Source of the DNA: Tannerellaceae bacterium
GTDB taxonomy: Bacteria > Bacteroidota > Bacteroidia > Bacteroidales > Tannerellaceae
Assembly: GCA_031280645.1 (NCBI GenBank)
Contig: JAITGL010000043.1
Coordinates: 1-64,000 of the forward strand
Length of the DNA: 64,000 bases
Direction: 5' to 3'
The position numbers and the translations under genes are program-made. This document shows positions 8,677-17,834 of the stretch, in pieces. The notes beneath the pieces were generated by a model, which did no database searches, had not been told where the DNA came from, and saw only the letters and a program-made list of their open reading frames with translations. Position 1 is the first letter of the stretch; each line of letters starts with the position of its first letter.

Positions 8677-9793
8677 CAAGCCTGTCAAACAAAATTTTCC
8701 CAACAACATACTCCGATCTGCTCCCTATGCGGAATTTGCCGCCCCAGATGCCAATTCCGGAAGATACGTAAATATGGGTGGCGCCTTTTTTTATATATCC
8801 GTGAACTTTCTCAAACATCCGGCCGGTGAAGATCGACATTGGCCATACCTGCCCATTGTGGGTATGACCCGATATTTGCAGGTCGATGCCGTTTTGAGCC
8901 GCTTCTTCAAGATTATGAGGCTGATGATCGAGCAGGATAACAGGCTTTGCTTTGTCGACTGCGGCAATGATTTCGGCAAGAGGCTTGCGATTACGGTTTG
9001 AATGATCGTCGCGAGCGGCAAGGTAGAAGCTATTGTTTATCAAAACCGCCGAATCGCGCAGCACAGTGATGTCGGCCGACTCTAAAAAATCCACACAGCG
9101 ATCAACATTTGCAATAAATTCATGATTCCCAACCGAGGCATAAACGCCTAAAGGAGCGCTGAGTTTGCGTAACGATTCAGCAAAATTCTCCTCGATAAGC
9201 GGGCGCAGGCGGCTGTCAACAATATCGCCCGCAATAAGTATTATGTCGGGCTTTTCGGCGTTGATAAGCGGCAGCCAGCTCTCAAACTCCTTCTTGCCAA
9301 CCGCGCCTCCAAGGTGAAGGTCGCTCATGGCAACAACGGTGAGCTCGCGCATTGCTCCGCCGGCTTTCGTAATCGGCAGGTTGAGTTCAACGCGCTGTTT
9401 ATTACGGTAGTTAAAGGAGCCTGCGATAAGTATTAGCGCAATAAATGCCAAAAGCGAAAAGAAACTTGTCCATCCGCGAGGCAAAATCCATCCCGATGGG
9501 ATAAACGGTAAAAGGCGAAGGATATCGGCAATAATGAATATTAGGAAAAGATATAGGAATATCACCAGCCACGATCCTCCAACACGATAGAACACTTTGA
9601 TAACAGCCGGATTAACTATATCGCCCAAGAAAAAATGAAGAAAAAACATGCAAATAGCTGCAAACCCCAAAGCTATAACAGTTATGCGCCCCGCCGGCGA
9701 CGGAACAAGCTGTCCAAGCCGGTGGAGCACATAATAATGAAGCCCGATTACAACCGCTAAAAAAATGACGGCCAATAATATCGACGGTCGCAT
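8669..9793 (-). CDS. Membrane-anchored metallophosphoesterase
   Basis: 374 residues. The N-terminal third has about four hydrophobic segments, so the enzyme is membrane-anchored. The C-terminal half is a calcineurin-like phosphoesterase with the metal-binding blocks MSDLHLG, AGDIVDSR, SVGNHEF, LLDHQPHN and SGHTHNGQVWP, all intact. The YaeI-type branch of this family acts on lipid or nucleotide phosphoesters; the substrate here is not known. It follows manC by 12 bp on the same strand and is likely co-transcribed, so a role in envelope precursor metabolism is possible but inferred. Confidence 0.88.
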   Translation of the reverse strand: MRPSILLAVIFLAVVIGLHYYVLHRLGQLVPSPAGRITVIALGFAAICMFFLHFFLGDIVNPAVIKVFYRVGGSWLVIFLYLFLIFIIADILRLLPFIPSGWILPRGWTSFFSLLAFIALILIAGSFNYRNKQRVELNLPITKAGGAMRELTVVAMSDLHLGGAVGKKEFESWLPLINAEKPDIILIAGDIVDSRLRPLIEENFAESLRKLSAPLGVYASVGNHEFIANVDRCVDFLESADITVLRDSAVLINNSFYLAARDDHSNRNRKPLAEIIAAVDKAKPVILLDHQPHNLEEAAQNGIDLQISGHTHNGQVWPMSIFTGRMFEKVHGYIKKGATHIYVSSGIGIWGGKFRIGSRSEYVVGKILFDRLEP

Positions 9794-9805
9794 TATCCGT
9801 TTAGG

Positions 9806-10891
9806 CTATACATATTTCTTCCCGAATTTAAGTTTCGCGCTCGCGATAAACTCTTTTATCCTCGACTCGCTTTCTTTTTTGCAAATGAGGAGAACATTGC
9901 CCGATTCGGCAACAATATGACCCTCAAGACCTTCAATAACAACGAGCCTGTCGGAATCTTCAACGGCAACTAAATTATTGCCGCTATTGTAAAACATAGC
10001 TTGGGTTTTCTGCAATTTAACATTACCGGTATCATCCTTATTGTGGGAAATGTCATAAAGGGAACCCCAGGTTCCAAGGTCGGCCCAACCAAAATCAACG
10101 CGCATCATATAAACATTTTCCGCTTTTTCCATCACGCCATAGTCGATAGAAATGTTTTCGCAATATGGATATTGTTTGTTGATAAAATCGCTCTCGGCAG
10201 GAGTATTATAAGCATCGGTTCCGCTCTTGAATATATCGTTAACGTTTGGGCAGTAGCTTGCTAAAGCATTGATAATTACATTAACATTCCACAGAAACAG
10301 CCCTGAGTTCCAGAAAAACTCATCGCTTTTATGAAGGATTTCAGCCATGGTTTGATCAGGCTTTTCGATAAATGTCTTTACTTTAACAAACTCTCCCGTT
10401 CCCAAATCGCTCGTTTGTATATAGCCGTAGGCCGTTTCCGGACGGCTTGTTTTTATGCCCAGAGTAACAAGGGCCTGATTGGCGCGCACAAATTCAAGGC
10501 CGCTCTCCACATTTTTAAGAAAAATATCCTCCTTTAAAACCAAATGATCCGATGGGGCAACAACAATATTGGCGTTAGGATTGCGCTTACGGATATGATA
10601 AGAGGCATAAGCAATGCAAGGCGCTGTGTTGCGGCGTATCGGCTCGGCTAAAATGTTGGCCTCCGGAAGCGTGGGAATCTGCTCCTTGATGAGGGATACG
10701 TAAGCTACATTGGTGACAATGATGATGTTTTCTGTTGGAATAATTTTGGCAAAACGATCAAATGTTTTCTGCAAAAGCGAACGACCTTCGCCAAAAAAAT
10801 CAAGAAACTGTTTGGGGTAATTTTCTTTACTGAATGGCCAGAAGCGGCTGCCTACGCCTCCTCCCATAATTATGCAATAATTGTCTTTCAT
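9806..10891 (-). CDS. manC: Mannose-1-phosphate guanylyltransferase
   Basis: 361 residues, the size of the single-domain enzymes that lack the isomerase half. It makes GDP-mannose from mannose 1-phosphate and GTP, the donor for mannosylation and the precursor of GDP-fucose. Visible motifs are the nucleotide-binding IIMGGGVGSRFWPFSKENYPKQF region (its GGGxGSRFWP core), VAPSDHLV, TAYGYIQ, FIEKPD, FWNSGLFLWN and the metal-site segment DFGWADLGTWGSLY. The metallophosphoesterase gene follows 12 bp downstream. Array B lies upstream. Confidence 0.95.
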   Translation of the reverse strand: MKDNYCIIMGGGVGSRFWPFSKENYPKQFLDFFGEGRSLLQKTFDRFAKIIPTENIIIVTNVAYVSLIKEQIPTLPEANILAEPIRRNTAPCIAYASYHIRKRNPNANIVVAPSDHLVLKEDIFLKNVESGLEFVRANQALVTLGIKTSRPETAYGYIQTSDLGTGEFVKVKTFIEKPDQTMAEILHKSDEFFWNSGLFLWNVNVIINALASYCPNVNDIFKSGTDAYNTPAESDFINKQYPYCENISIDYGVMEKAENVYMMRVDFGWADLGTWGSLYDISHNKDDTGNVKLQKTQAMFYNSGNNLVAVEDSDRLVVIEGLEGHIVAESGNVLLICKKESESRIKEFIASAKLKFGKKYV

Positions 10892-11019
10892 GAATTAATT
10901 GTTTTTAGTGTCAATATACCTAATAAACGTAATCCCGGCGCATTTATTTCAATAAACATGTATTGGAAATAGTGTCAAAATGGCAAATCTATTGCCTTCT
11001 ATTGCGTTGGGAGGTGGTT

Positions 11020-11224
11020 TGGGGTAGTTGGGAAAACCGTTTTGGTAGCTACGAAAAGAGTTCCGGTAGTTGGGAAAACCGTTTTGGTAGCTACGAAAAG
11101 AGTTCCGGTAGCTACGAAAACCGTTTTGGTAGCTACGAAAAAAGTTCCGGTAGCTACGAAAATCGTTTTGGTAGCTACGGAAAAGGTTTTGGTAGCTACC
11201 AAAATCGTTTTCTCAACTACCCAA
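11020..11224. repeat. Array B: 21-bp phased GTAGCTAC array
   Basis: Ten core positions have centres at 11027.5, 11048.5, 11069.5, 11090.5, 11111.5, 11132.5, 11153.5, 11174.5, 11195.5 and 11216.5, exactly 21 bp apart. Seven are the perfect palindrome GTAGCTAC. Positions 1 and 3 are GTAGTTGG, and the last is the inverted form (CAACTAC), so the two ends face each other. Spacers are mainly GAAAANNGTTNNG. The array lies between the divergent manC and DUF5672 genes. All three forward frames and the reverse frames stay open, only because 21 is a multiple of 3. Confidence 0.95.
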
Positions 11225-11370
11225 ATCGTTTCTTTTGGGCAAAATTTACATAAGCAATTGTCCGGCGGATTATTAAACTTGCAGCTAAAGCTCAAATTAT
11301 CATATATATAAGTGATATGTACTTTCATGCCCGGATGTGATTTTGCCGCGCAAATCTTTTGCGAAAGAGT

Positions 11371-11378
11371 TACATTTG
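11371..11378 (+). promoter_or_regulatory. -7 box (TACATTTG) for the DUF5672 gene
   Basis: A TAnnTTTG match 44 bp before the start codon. No -33 TTTG at the right spacing is seen. The stretch from 11225 to this box holds nothing else I recognise. Confidence 0.55.
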
Positions 11379-11422
11379 CATCAGGCTAATCGCCTTAAAT
11401 TTTTAATTAATATGATGCTTAA

Positions 11423-12199
11423 ATGAAACAGGAAAATTTGGTGCAAGTTCTGATTCCGGTTTATAAGTCGGATATTTCCGTATTGGAGGAGCGATCCTTG
11501 CGGCAGGTATATGCAATTTTGGGAGAGGTATTCCCTATGGTAATTGTCAAGCCGGAGTCGCTCAACGTTGATTTGTGGATTGAAAAGTACCCAAAGCTTA
11601 CGGCGGTTTCTTTTCCCAACGCATGTTTTGACGGTGTTGCGGCCTATAATCGCCTTATGCTGTCGGCTGCTTTTTACGAGCGTTTCAGCAGCGCGGAATA
11701 TATTTTGATTCATCAGCTTGATGCCTGGATTTTTCGTAACGAGCTTGAACAGTGGTGTGTAGAAGGCTACGATTATATCGGCGCTCCATGGTTGAAAAAG
11801 CCGGCGTACAATCTTCCCGTTGTTTCGCAAATCATGAGGCTTTGTTATCTGTTCGATAAATTTCGCGGGCGGCCTAACAAGCAGGATTTATATAATAAGG
11901 TGGGTAACGGGGGCTTATCGCTACGGAAAGTGCAAAGCCATATCCGCGTTGCTAATGAGCGCGCTTCGGAAATCAACCGTTTTGTTTCGCAAAAACGTTC
12001 GCATCTTTTTAATGAGGACGTATTTTGGGCCTCCGTTCCTGAGTTTTCTTACCCTGATGTCAACAAATCGCTCCGTTTTTCATTCGACAAATATCCGCGT
12101 TTGTCGTTAAAGCTTACCGGAGGGGTCTTGCCTTTTGGCTGTCATGGCTGGTATTCGAGGAAGATGCGGAGGTTTTGGCGGGATGTGATTGGCTTTTGA
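11423..12199 (+). CDS. DUF5672 family protein (probable glycosyltransferase)
   Basis: 258 residues, cytoplasmic, no signal peptide or membrane segment. It matches DUF5672, a glycosyltransferase-like family usually found in cell-surface polysaccharide loci. Characteristic pieces are LIPVYKSD near the N-terminus, the LIHQLDAWIFR segment (a DxD-like position reduced to a single Asp), the GYDYIGAPWL motif, GNGGLSLRK, NEDVFW and PFGCHGW near the C-terminus. Donor and acceptor cannot be told. It is a lone gene next to the divergent manC, consistent with but not proof of a role in glycan assembly. Confidence 0.8.
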   Translation: MKQENLVQVLIPVYKSDISVLEERSLRQVYAILGEVFPMVIVKPESLNVDLWIEKYPKLTAVSFPNACFDGVAAYNRLMLSAAFYERFSSAEYILIHQLDAWIFRNELEQWCVEGYDYIGAPWLKKPAYNLPVVSQIMRLCYLFDKFRGRPNKQDLYNKVGNGGLSLRKVQSHIRVANERASEINRFVSQKRSHLFNEDVFWASVPEFSYPDVNKSLRFSFDKYPRLSLKLTGGVLPFGCHGWYSRKMRRFWRDVIGF

Positions 12200-12246
12200 T
12201 TGGTTGATAACCTGCTTTTTGCGGCGTTTGCCTCCTTTGGCTTCAT

Positions 12247-12313
12247 AGTATATAGTATTGCGGGATTCGTTAGTAGTAGGTATTGCACAGTATATTATTT
12301 CGTAATATCTTTG
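12247..12313 (+). promoter_or_regulatory. Promoter region of the PadR/PspC pair
   Basis: A perfect -7 box TATCTTTG lies at 12306-12313. Upstream are two related AT-rich elements, AGTATATAGTATTG (12247-12260) and a TATTGC/AGTATATTAT stretch (12281-12298). PadR-family genes usually repress their own promoters through AT-rich dyads, so these are candidate operators; that is inference. Confidence 0.45.
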
Positions 12314-12339
12314 TTGCATTATTAAAAATAAAATCCGGA

Positions 12340-12666
12340 ATGAATGCAGAAAACGTAAAATCACAGATGAGAAAAGGGATACTCGAATATTGTATTCTTT
12401 TACTCCTGAGCAAGGAAAAGGCTTACAGTTCCGACATTATGCAGAAATTGCAAGCCGCCCGGCTCATTGTTGTTGAAGGCACATTATATCCGTTGCTTAC
12501 CCGGCTTAAAAACAGCGATTTGCTGGGTTATCACTGGATAGAATCCACTCAGGGGCCGCCACGTAAATATTACGAGCTTACTGAAAAAGGCAAGTCTTTT
12601 TTAAACGAACTTGAAACTTCGTGGACCGAGTTACATGAAACCATTAATCACATTAAGAATAAATAA
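12340..12666 (+). CDS. PadR-family transcriptional regulator
   Basis: 108 residues, normal for short PadR proteins. A winged helix-turn-helix fills the protein: RKGILEYCILLLLSKEKAYS at the start, then GTLYPLLTRLKNSDLL, the wing WIESTQGPPRKYYELTEKGK, and a C-terminal dimerisation helix. The start at 12340 is chosen because it gives the standard N-terminus and lies downstream of the -7 box at 12306, whereas earlier in-frame codons include the promoter. It sits 12 bp ahead of the PspC gene. In Bacteroidota and Firmicutes such pairs are common, with the PadR protein controlling the envelope-stress PspC partner. Confidence 0.93.
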   Translation: MNAENVKSQMRKGILEYCILLLLSKEKAYSSDIMQKLQAARLIVVEGTLYPLLTRLKNSDLLGYHWIESTQGPPRKYYELTEKGKSFLNELETSWTELHETINHIKNK

Positions 12667-12678
12667 ATTAAAAAGACG

Positions 12679-13806
12679 ATGAAAAAGACGCTTACAGTCA
12701 ACCTGGGAGGCACTGTTTTTCACATAGACGAGGATGCCTACCAACTGCTGGAGAAATATCTGGCAAATTTGAGAATACATTTCAGTAGGGAAGATGGAAC
12801 CGAAGAAATAATGAGTGATTTTGAACAGCGAATTGCTGAAATCCTTGGCGACAAAATTCGCGCCGGATACAGCGTTATCACAATCGACGATGTGGAAACC
12901 GTTATCAGGCGCATGGGAAAGGTGGAAGATTTATGCGAACATGATTTTCGCGACGACGACCGGAAAAAGAACGAACAGAGCTATACCGGCCCGCAGCCTC
13001 ATGTTCGCGTAGAGCGGCTCGGCCGACGGTTGTTCAGGAATGAAGACGACAAGATGCTTGGCGGCGTGTGCAGCGGCTTGGCGGCTTATATGGGCTGGGA
13101 TCCGACGCCGGTGCGGCTGCTTGCTTTCTTGCTGATATTTGTATGGGCTGTGTCGATCCCGGTTTACATTATCCTTTGGCTGCTTGTTCCGCCGGCTCGC
13201 ACGGCTACTGAGAAGTTGCAAATGCGCGGCGAGAATGTAACGATTGAGAATATCGGCAAAACCGTTACGGATGGGTTCGAGAAGTTTTCGTCGAAGGTGA
13301 ATGAGTATGCTACTTCGGAAAAATCGCGCAGCTTTATTCAGAAGTTTGCCGATGTGGTTGTTGAACTTATAGGAATAGTGTTGAAGTGTGCGGGCATATT
13401 GATTGGGATTGTTCTTTTCCCGGCGCTGATAGTTGTGATTGTTACGTTGTTTTTCTGCATCATAGGGTTAATAATCGGCGGAATAAGCGGGAGTTACGGA
13501 CTGTTGTCGCATTGGCTGCCTTCGCTTGATTGGGATCGCATCGGCGATTATCCGGTTTGGGGGCTTACGCTCCTGGGCGTGTTCGGCATCTTGATGGTGG
13601 GGATTCCGGTGGCTGCGCTTTTGCACAGTATACTTTGCGCTGCGTTTAAATGGAAGTCGTGGAGCGAGGGAACGAAGTGGGCGTTGTTTATCCTGTGGTT
13701 CATCGCGCTTGTACTCGGCATTGTTTTGGCTCTGCACTACGGGTTTCATTGGCATCATTGGGAAGGATGGAGGTTAGGCCGGATTTTCAGGATATTCAGG
13801 CTTTAG
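12679..13806 (+). CDS. PspC-domain membrane protein
   Basis: 375 residues. The N-terminal ~115 residues are soluble and acidic (SREDGTEEIMSDFEQRIAEI), followed by a PspC domain at about 115-175: RRLFRNEDDKMLGGVCSGLA, then AAYMGWDPTPVRL and two membrane helices ending LLVPPART. A further soluble linker and about four more membrane helices follow, with a His/Trp-rich end (HYGFHWHHWEGW). PspC proteins act at the inner membrane in envelope-stress responses. Co-transcription with the PadR gene (12-bp gap) is very likely. Confidence 0.9.
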   Translation: MKKTLTVNLGGTVFHIDEDAYQLLEKYLANLRIHFSREDGTEEIMSDFEQRIAEILGDKIRAGYSVITIDDVETVIRRMGKVEDLCEHDFRDDDRKKNEQSYTGPQPHVRVERLGRRLFRNEDDKMLGGVCSGLAAYMGWDPTPVRLLAFLLIFVWAVSIPVYIILWLLVPPARTATEKLQMRGENVTIENIGKTVTDGFEKFSSKVNEYATSEKSRSFIQKFADVVVELIGIVLKCAGILIGIVLFPALIVVIVTLFFCIIGLIIGGISGSYGLLSHWLPSLDWDRIGDYPVWGLTLLGVFGILMVGIPVAALLHSILCAAFKWKSWSEGTKWALFILWFIALVLGIVLALHYGFHWHHWEGWRLGRIFRIFRL

Positions 13807-13814
13807 AGCATGAG

Positions 13815-14429
13815 TTATTTCTCAATTTTCCTGAAAGAATATCCCTCGGCAAGTAGCCATTCGATGGAGAGGGGCAAGGCTTTTTTCAGGTTGTGCTCGG
13901 CTTTCAGCGAATCGTGGAATACGATAATCGAGCCGTTGCGAACGTACCGGCAAACAACGCGGAATACGTCGTCGGGCCTCATGTGGGGGCTATAATCGCG
14001 GGTTACAACATCCCACATTATTACATTATATTGTTTTCTTAAGGCGAGGATTTGCCTTGGACGTAAATGGCCGTGCGGAGGTCGGAAGAGATTGCTTTCG
14101 ATGTATCCGGCGGCCTTTTCTACGTTGGCCAAGTAGGTTGAAGTGCGGCAGCATGCGCCTTGGAGGTGATTGAAGGTGTGGTTGCCAACGCTGTGGCCGG
14201 CTTCAACGATTGCGCGGTAAACGCCGGGATGTTTTACAACATTGTCGCCAACGCAAAAGAAGGTGGCTTTAATGCCGAAGCGGTCGAGGGTATCCAAAAC
14301 CCAAGGGGTGATATCGGGGATGGGGCCGTCGTCGAATGTGAGATAAACACATTTACGGTTGGCCGGCATCCTCCATATCGCCCCTGGGAATATCGCCCTG
14401 TACAGAAAGGGCGGTTGCTCTATAAGCAT
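13815..14429 (-). CDS. Polysaccharide deacetylase family protein
   Basis: 204 residues, a compact NodB-homology domain of the CE4 type. Visible motifs are YLTFDDGPIPD (catalytic base Asp and metal Asp), HSVGNHTFNH (the two metal His), RPPHGHLRPRQI, IMWDVVTRDY and the C-terminal IVFHDSLKAEHN. The family removes N- or O-acetyl groups from peptidoglycan, chitin-like or other polysaccharides. No signal peptide is evident, although other Bacteroidota members are also short. Its ATG directly abuts the stop of the DUF2723 gene upstream, so the two are translationally linked and probably act in the same envelope process. Confidence 0.92.
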   Translation of the reverse strand: MLIEQPPFLYRAIFPGAIWRMPANRKCVYLTFDDGPIPDITPWVLDTLDRFGIKATFFCVGDNVVKHPGVYRAIVEAGHSVGNHTFNHLQGACCRTSTYLANVEKAAGYIESNLFRPPHGHLRPRQILALRKQYNVIMWDVVTRDYSPHMRPDDVFRVVCRYVRNGSIIVFHDSLKAEHNLKKALPLSIEWLLAEGYSFRKIEK

Positions 14430-17400
14430 TTACTGGCTGTTGCGCGGGAATAACCTGGTGAAAGCCGTGGCGTAACGCTCGAATTCGGATTTGTAGGAAC
14501 TTGCAACGGTTGATTGCTGCTCTTCCGTGAAGCGGATTATTTCGTTCATCATGTAGAGGTTGTTCTCCACCGTTGAACGGATGCTTTTGATCATCGGAGG
14601 GCTGAGACGGAAGTGCCAGTTGAGGTTTTGCGAGAATACTTTAAGCATTTCGGCAAAAACCTTTTCTCCTTTTTCCTTAGCTCCGAGCCGGAAGTACAGT
14701 TCGCCGAGATACCATGCGTTGAACTCCATCGGGACGTTTTCGGGCGGGAGAACTTCCATGCAGCGGTCGAGTACTTGCATGGCTTTCTCGTTTTGGTCTT
14801 CGGCCATGAGGGCTCTGGCAAGTTGCGAGAATATGCTGGTGCGATAGGTTTTGCACATGCGCATGGCGTTTTCGTCGATGTAGATGCCTGGGCGGGAGTT
14901 GTCTTTAAAGAGACGGCGGATGGGGTTGGAGTCGGGCTTAATGTTGTCAACGCCTCCCCATTTGAATTTGTTCATAACGTTGTCGAACATCAGGTCGGTA
15001 TTGATGCCGAGCTCCGGGTTGTTTTTAACGTCGAGCGGAACAATGCGGTATGTCATGCCGGTTTGCTGGAAGTACCCGTCGAGGCGAACGTACTGGTCGG
15101 ACTGCACCGTGATGGCATAGTAGATAGGACGCTTCCAATTGTTGGTGCGTATCATGTCGAGGATGGCCAGCTCCTGTTTGCCGAAATAGTTCTTGCCTTG
15201 CAAGTCGACGGTCATTTCCTTAACGATATACGGGTTATGACGTTCGGGGATAACATTGTTGTTAACCACCGCCGTCGAATCAACCCGGTAAAGAAGCGTT
15301 TGCGACGGAACGAATGCCAGCGGCTCGTCAAAGCCCGGCAACTTCTTTGTCCGTTCGTCCGACGATCTTACGAAGTCGAGAGCCCAGCCGAGGTCGATCG
15401 GTTGTTCCAGGGCCTGCACTATCCTTGTGAAGTCGCGGATGCCGCCTGAGCGGTAGTCTTCGTAGTTCCATGAAACGGGGAGCGGATCCGAGTCGTAGGC
15501 TTGGCGCTTCATTTGGTTGATGTACCAGTCAACTTGCAGGTAGCTGGTGTTGCAAACGCGAACGTCGGTGCGGATCCCTTCCACTTCCTGGGCGTACCAG
15601 AGGGGGAAGGTATCGTTGTCGCCGTTGGTGAAGATAATGGCGTTCGGCTCGCATGATTGCAGGTAATTTTGGCCGAAGTCGCGGGAGATGTACCGCCCGG
15701 AGCGGTCGTGATCGTCCCACGTTTGACCCGCCATTTGGAACGGTACAAGGAGGCAGATAACCGATGCCGCCGATGCCGCCACAATCGCAGGAGCCTTGGC
15801 ATACCGCTCCAGAGCCTTTGCAAGTCCGGCCACGCCTAAGCCTATCCATATCGTGAAGGCGTAGAAGGAGGCGGCAAAGGCATAGTCGCGCTCGCGGGGC
15901 TGATCGGTGTATTGATTAAGGTAAAGAACGATGGCAATGCCGGTCATGAAGAACAGGATGAAGGTTATCCAGAAGCTCTGGATACCTTTCTGGCCGGCAA
16001 GGGCCTGATAAAACAGCCCGATGATACCCAGCAGCAGCGGGAGCATATAATACACGTTGTGCCCTTTGTTGTTTGCCACGTCGAAAGGCTGATTGTCGAT
16101 CGGGCCGAGCCGCGGCTCGTCGATAAACTTGATGCCGCTTGCCCATCGGCCGTGAAGTATGCCGCCGTCGCCCTGGATGTCGTTCTGGCGGCCGGCAAAG
16201 TTCCACATAAAGTAACGCCAATACATAAACGAAAGCTGGTAGCGGAAAAAGAACCTCAGGTTCTCGCCGAAGGTTGGCTTCATAACCGTTACCTCCTCTT
16301 TACCCTGATAATACTTAACCGGAGTTCCCTTAAAGTCCGACCAGCTCTTGTAGCCTGCAATATGGTGCGGAAGCGATTCGTACATGCGAGGGAAAAGCAT
16401 GTTAAGCTCGTCGACATATACCGGTTGACGCTTGTAGCCCGACACTATGTAACGGTCTTTCTCGCCGGCCGATTTCTTGATCGTGCGGCTCCATACAGGC
16501 TCGCCTTGCTTGTATTGGGGGACAAGCTTGTTGCCCTCCGCCGTGTATTTAACGTCGGAAACAAACGTGTGGCCGTATACCAGCGGAACATTGTCGCCGT
16601 ACTGCTCGCGCGCCAGGTAGGAGCGAAGAGTAAATATATCCTTAGGATCGTTCTGGTTCATTGGCGTGTCGGCCGTGGAGCGGATCATGATAAGCGCGTA
16701 AGATGCGTAGCCGATCACTATAACCATTAATGAAACCATCGTTGTATTGATCAGCTTAACCTTCACCGTTTTCATCTTGTACAATACCACGCCCACGCTG
16801 ATGATAATAAGCGCGCCGAGCCAGTATCCGCTGCCGATAAAAGGTATTCCCAGAATTATCACGGAAAGGAGGAACGACGCCTTGATATTTATCGCCCGTA
16901 TCTTGGTACGCATCGTTTCGTAAATCCCCCAAAAGAGTATCGCCGCGGCAACTGCGATATAGGCAAACACTCCCGAATTATACGGCATACCCAATACGTT
17001 AACAAGCAAAAGCTCAAACAAACCGCATACCTCTACCAGCCCCTGAACCACGCCGTACATCATTATGCCCACAACGGCAAACGACAAAAGCAACGCAAGC
17101 AAAGTACCCTTCATATTCGGATTCGGGAACTTCTTATAATAATATACCAGAACGATAGCCGGGATACAAAGCAAATTTAAGAGGTGAACGCCGATGCTCA
17201 GCCCCATCAAGTACGCAATCAGTACTATCCAGCGGTCGGAATGAGGATGGTCGGCCACATCTTCCCATTTAAGGATAAGCCAGAACACTAAGGCCGTAAA
17301 CAGCGATGAGAAAGCGTAAACCTCGCCCTCCACCGCGCTGAACCAAAACGTATCGCTGAAAGTATAAGCCAGCGAGCCCACAAGCCCGCATCCCATGATC

Positions 17401-17756
17401 AGGATAGTTTGAGCAAGCGTAAACTCCTCGCCCCCTTTAGCAATAATCTTGCGGGCAAGGTGAGTGATGGTCCAGAAAAGGAAAAGGATAGTGAACGCGC
17501 TGCACAAGGCCGACATTGCATTAACCATAACCGGAACCTGCGACGGATCCGATGCAAGCTGGGTGAAAAGATTTGCAACCAACATAAAAATGGGCGCTCC
17601 CGGAGGATGCCCTACTTCAAGCTTATAAGCCGAGGACACGAACTCGCCGCAATCCCAAAAGCTCGACGATGGTTCGATGGTTAGTAAATATACCGTTGAA
17701 GCGGCTGCAAAAGTTATCCAGCCAAGCAAGTTGTTAAGTAATTTATAATGTCTCAT
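14430..17756 (-). CDS. DUF2723 large membrane protein (probable protein O-glycosyltransferase)
   Basis: 1108 residues. The first ~650 contain more than ten hydrophobic helices; the rest is soluble and probably periplasmic, with a helical end. The N-terminus carries the DUF2723 hallmark SSSFWDCGEFVSSAYKLEVG followed by HPPGAP, then SAVEGEVYAFSSLF. These acidic loop motifs resemble GT-C glycosyltransferases, and the eukaryotic DUF2723 relative TMEM260 is a protein O-mannosyltransferase. The bacterial substrate is unknown. Length is typical of Bacteroidota members. The downstream deacetylase gene begins at the next base. GDP-mannose synthesis (manC) is encoded about 4 kb away, but a link is speculative. 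Confidence 0.88.
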   Translation of the reverse strand: MRHYKLLNNLLGWITFAAASTVYLLTIEPSSSFWDCGEFVSSAYKLEVGHPPGAPIFMLVANLFTQLASDPSQVPVMVNAMSALCSAFTILFLFWTITHLARKIIAKGGEEFTLAQTILIMGCGLVGSLAYTFSDTFWFSAVEGEVYAFSSLFTALVFWLILKWEDVADHPHSDRWIVLIAYLMGLSIGVHLLNLLCIPAIVLVYYYKKFPNPNMKGTLLALLLSFAVVGIMMYGVVQGLVEVCGLFELLLVNVLGMPYNSGVFAYIAVAAAILFWGIYETMRTKIRAINIKASFLLSVIILGIPFIGSGYWLGALIIISVGVVLYKMKTVKVKLINTTMVSLMVIVIGYASYALIMIRSTADTPMNQNDPKDIFTLRSYLAREQYGDNVPLVYGHTFVSDVKYTAEGNKLVPQYKQGEPVWSRTIKKSAGEKDRYIVSGYKRQPVYVDELNMLFPRMYESLPHHIAGYKSWSDFKGTPVKYYQGKEEVTVMKPTFGENLRFFFRYQLSFMYWRYFMWNFAGRQNDIQGDGGILHGRWASGIKFIDEPRLGPIDNQPFDVANNKGHNVYYMLPLLLGIIGLFYQALAGQKGIQSFWITFILFFMTGIAIVLYLNQYTDQPRERDYAFAASFYAFTIWIGLGVAGLAKALERYAKAPAIVAASAASVICLLVPFQMAGQTWDDHDRSGRYISRDFGQNYLQSCEPNAIIFTNGDNDTFPLWYAQEVEGIRTDVRVCNTSYLQVDWYINQMKRQAYDSDPLPVSWNYEDYRSGGIRDFTRIVQALEQPIDLGWALDFVRSSDERTKKLPGFDEPLAFVPSQTLLYRVDSTAVVNNNVIPERHNPYIVKEMTVDLQGKNYFGKQELAILDMIRTNNWKRPIYYAITVQSDQYVRLDGYFQQTGMTYRIVPLDVKNNPELGINTDLMFDNVMNKFKWGGVDNIKPDSNPIRRLFKDNSRPGIYIDENAMRMCKTYRTSIFSQLARALMAEDQNEKAMQVLDRCMEVLPPENVPMEFNAWYLGELYFRLGAKEKGEKVFAEMLKVFSQNLNWHFRLSPPMIKSIRSTVENNLYMMNEIIRFTEEQQSTVASSYKSEFERYATAFTRLFPRNSQ

Positions 17757-17834
17757 CTCTTAAATATTTTCAAGTATAAACGATTTATTATTGTCTTTAT
17801 TATAGACCGTTGCACGCAGCGGCCACTTGGATTG

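Noticed and set aside
10963..11328. Open frames on both strands with seven-residue repeats (for example GSYENRF or VATKTVF)
   Set aside because: They exist only because array B has a 21-bp period without stop codons; all three forward frames and the reverse frames stay open, and none has a promoter at the right place.
14613..16730. Long plus-strand frames within the DUF2723 gene
   Set aside because: Opposite a well-recognised gene, overlapping one another and without promoter or domain.
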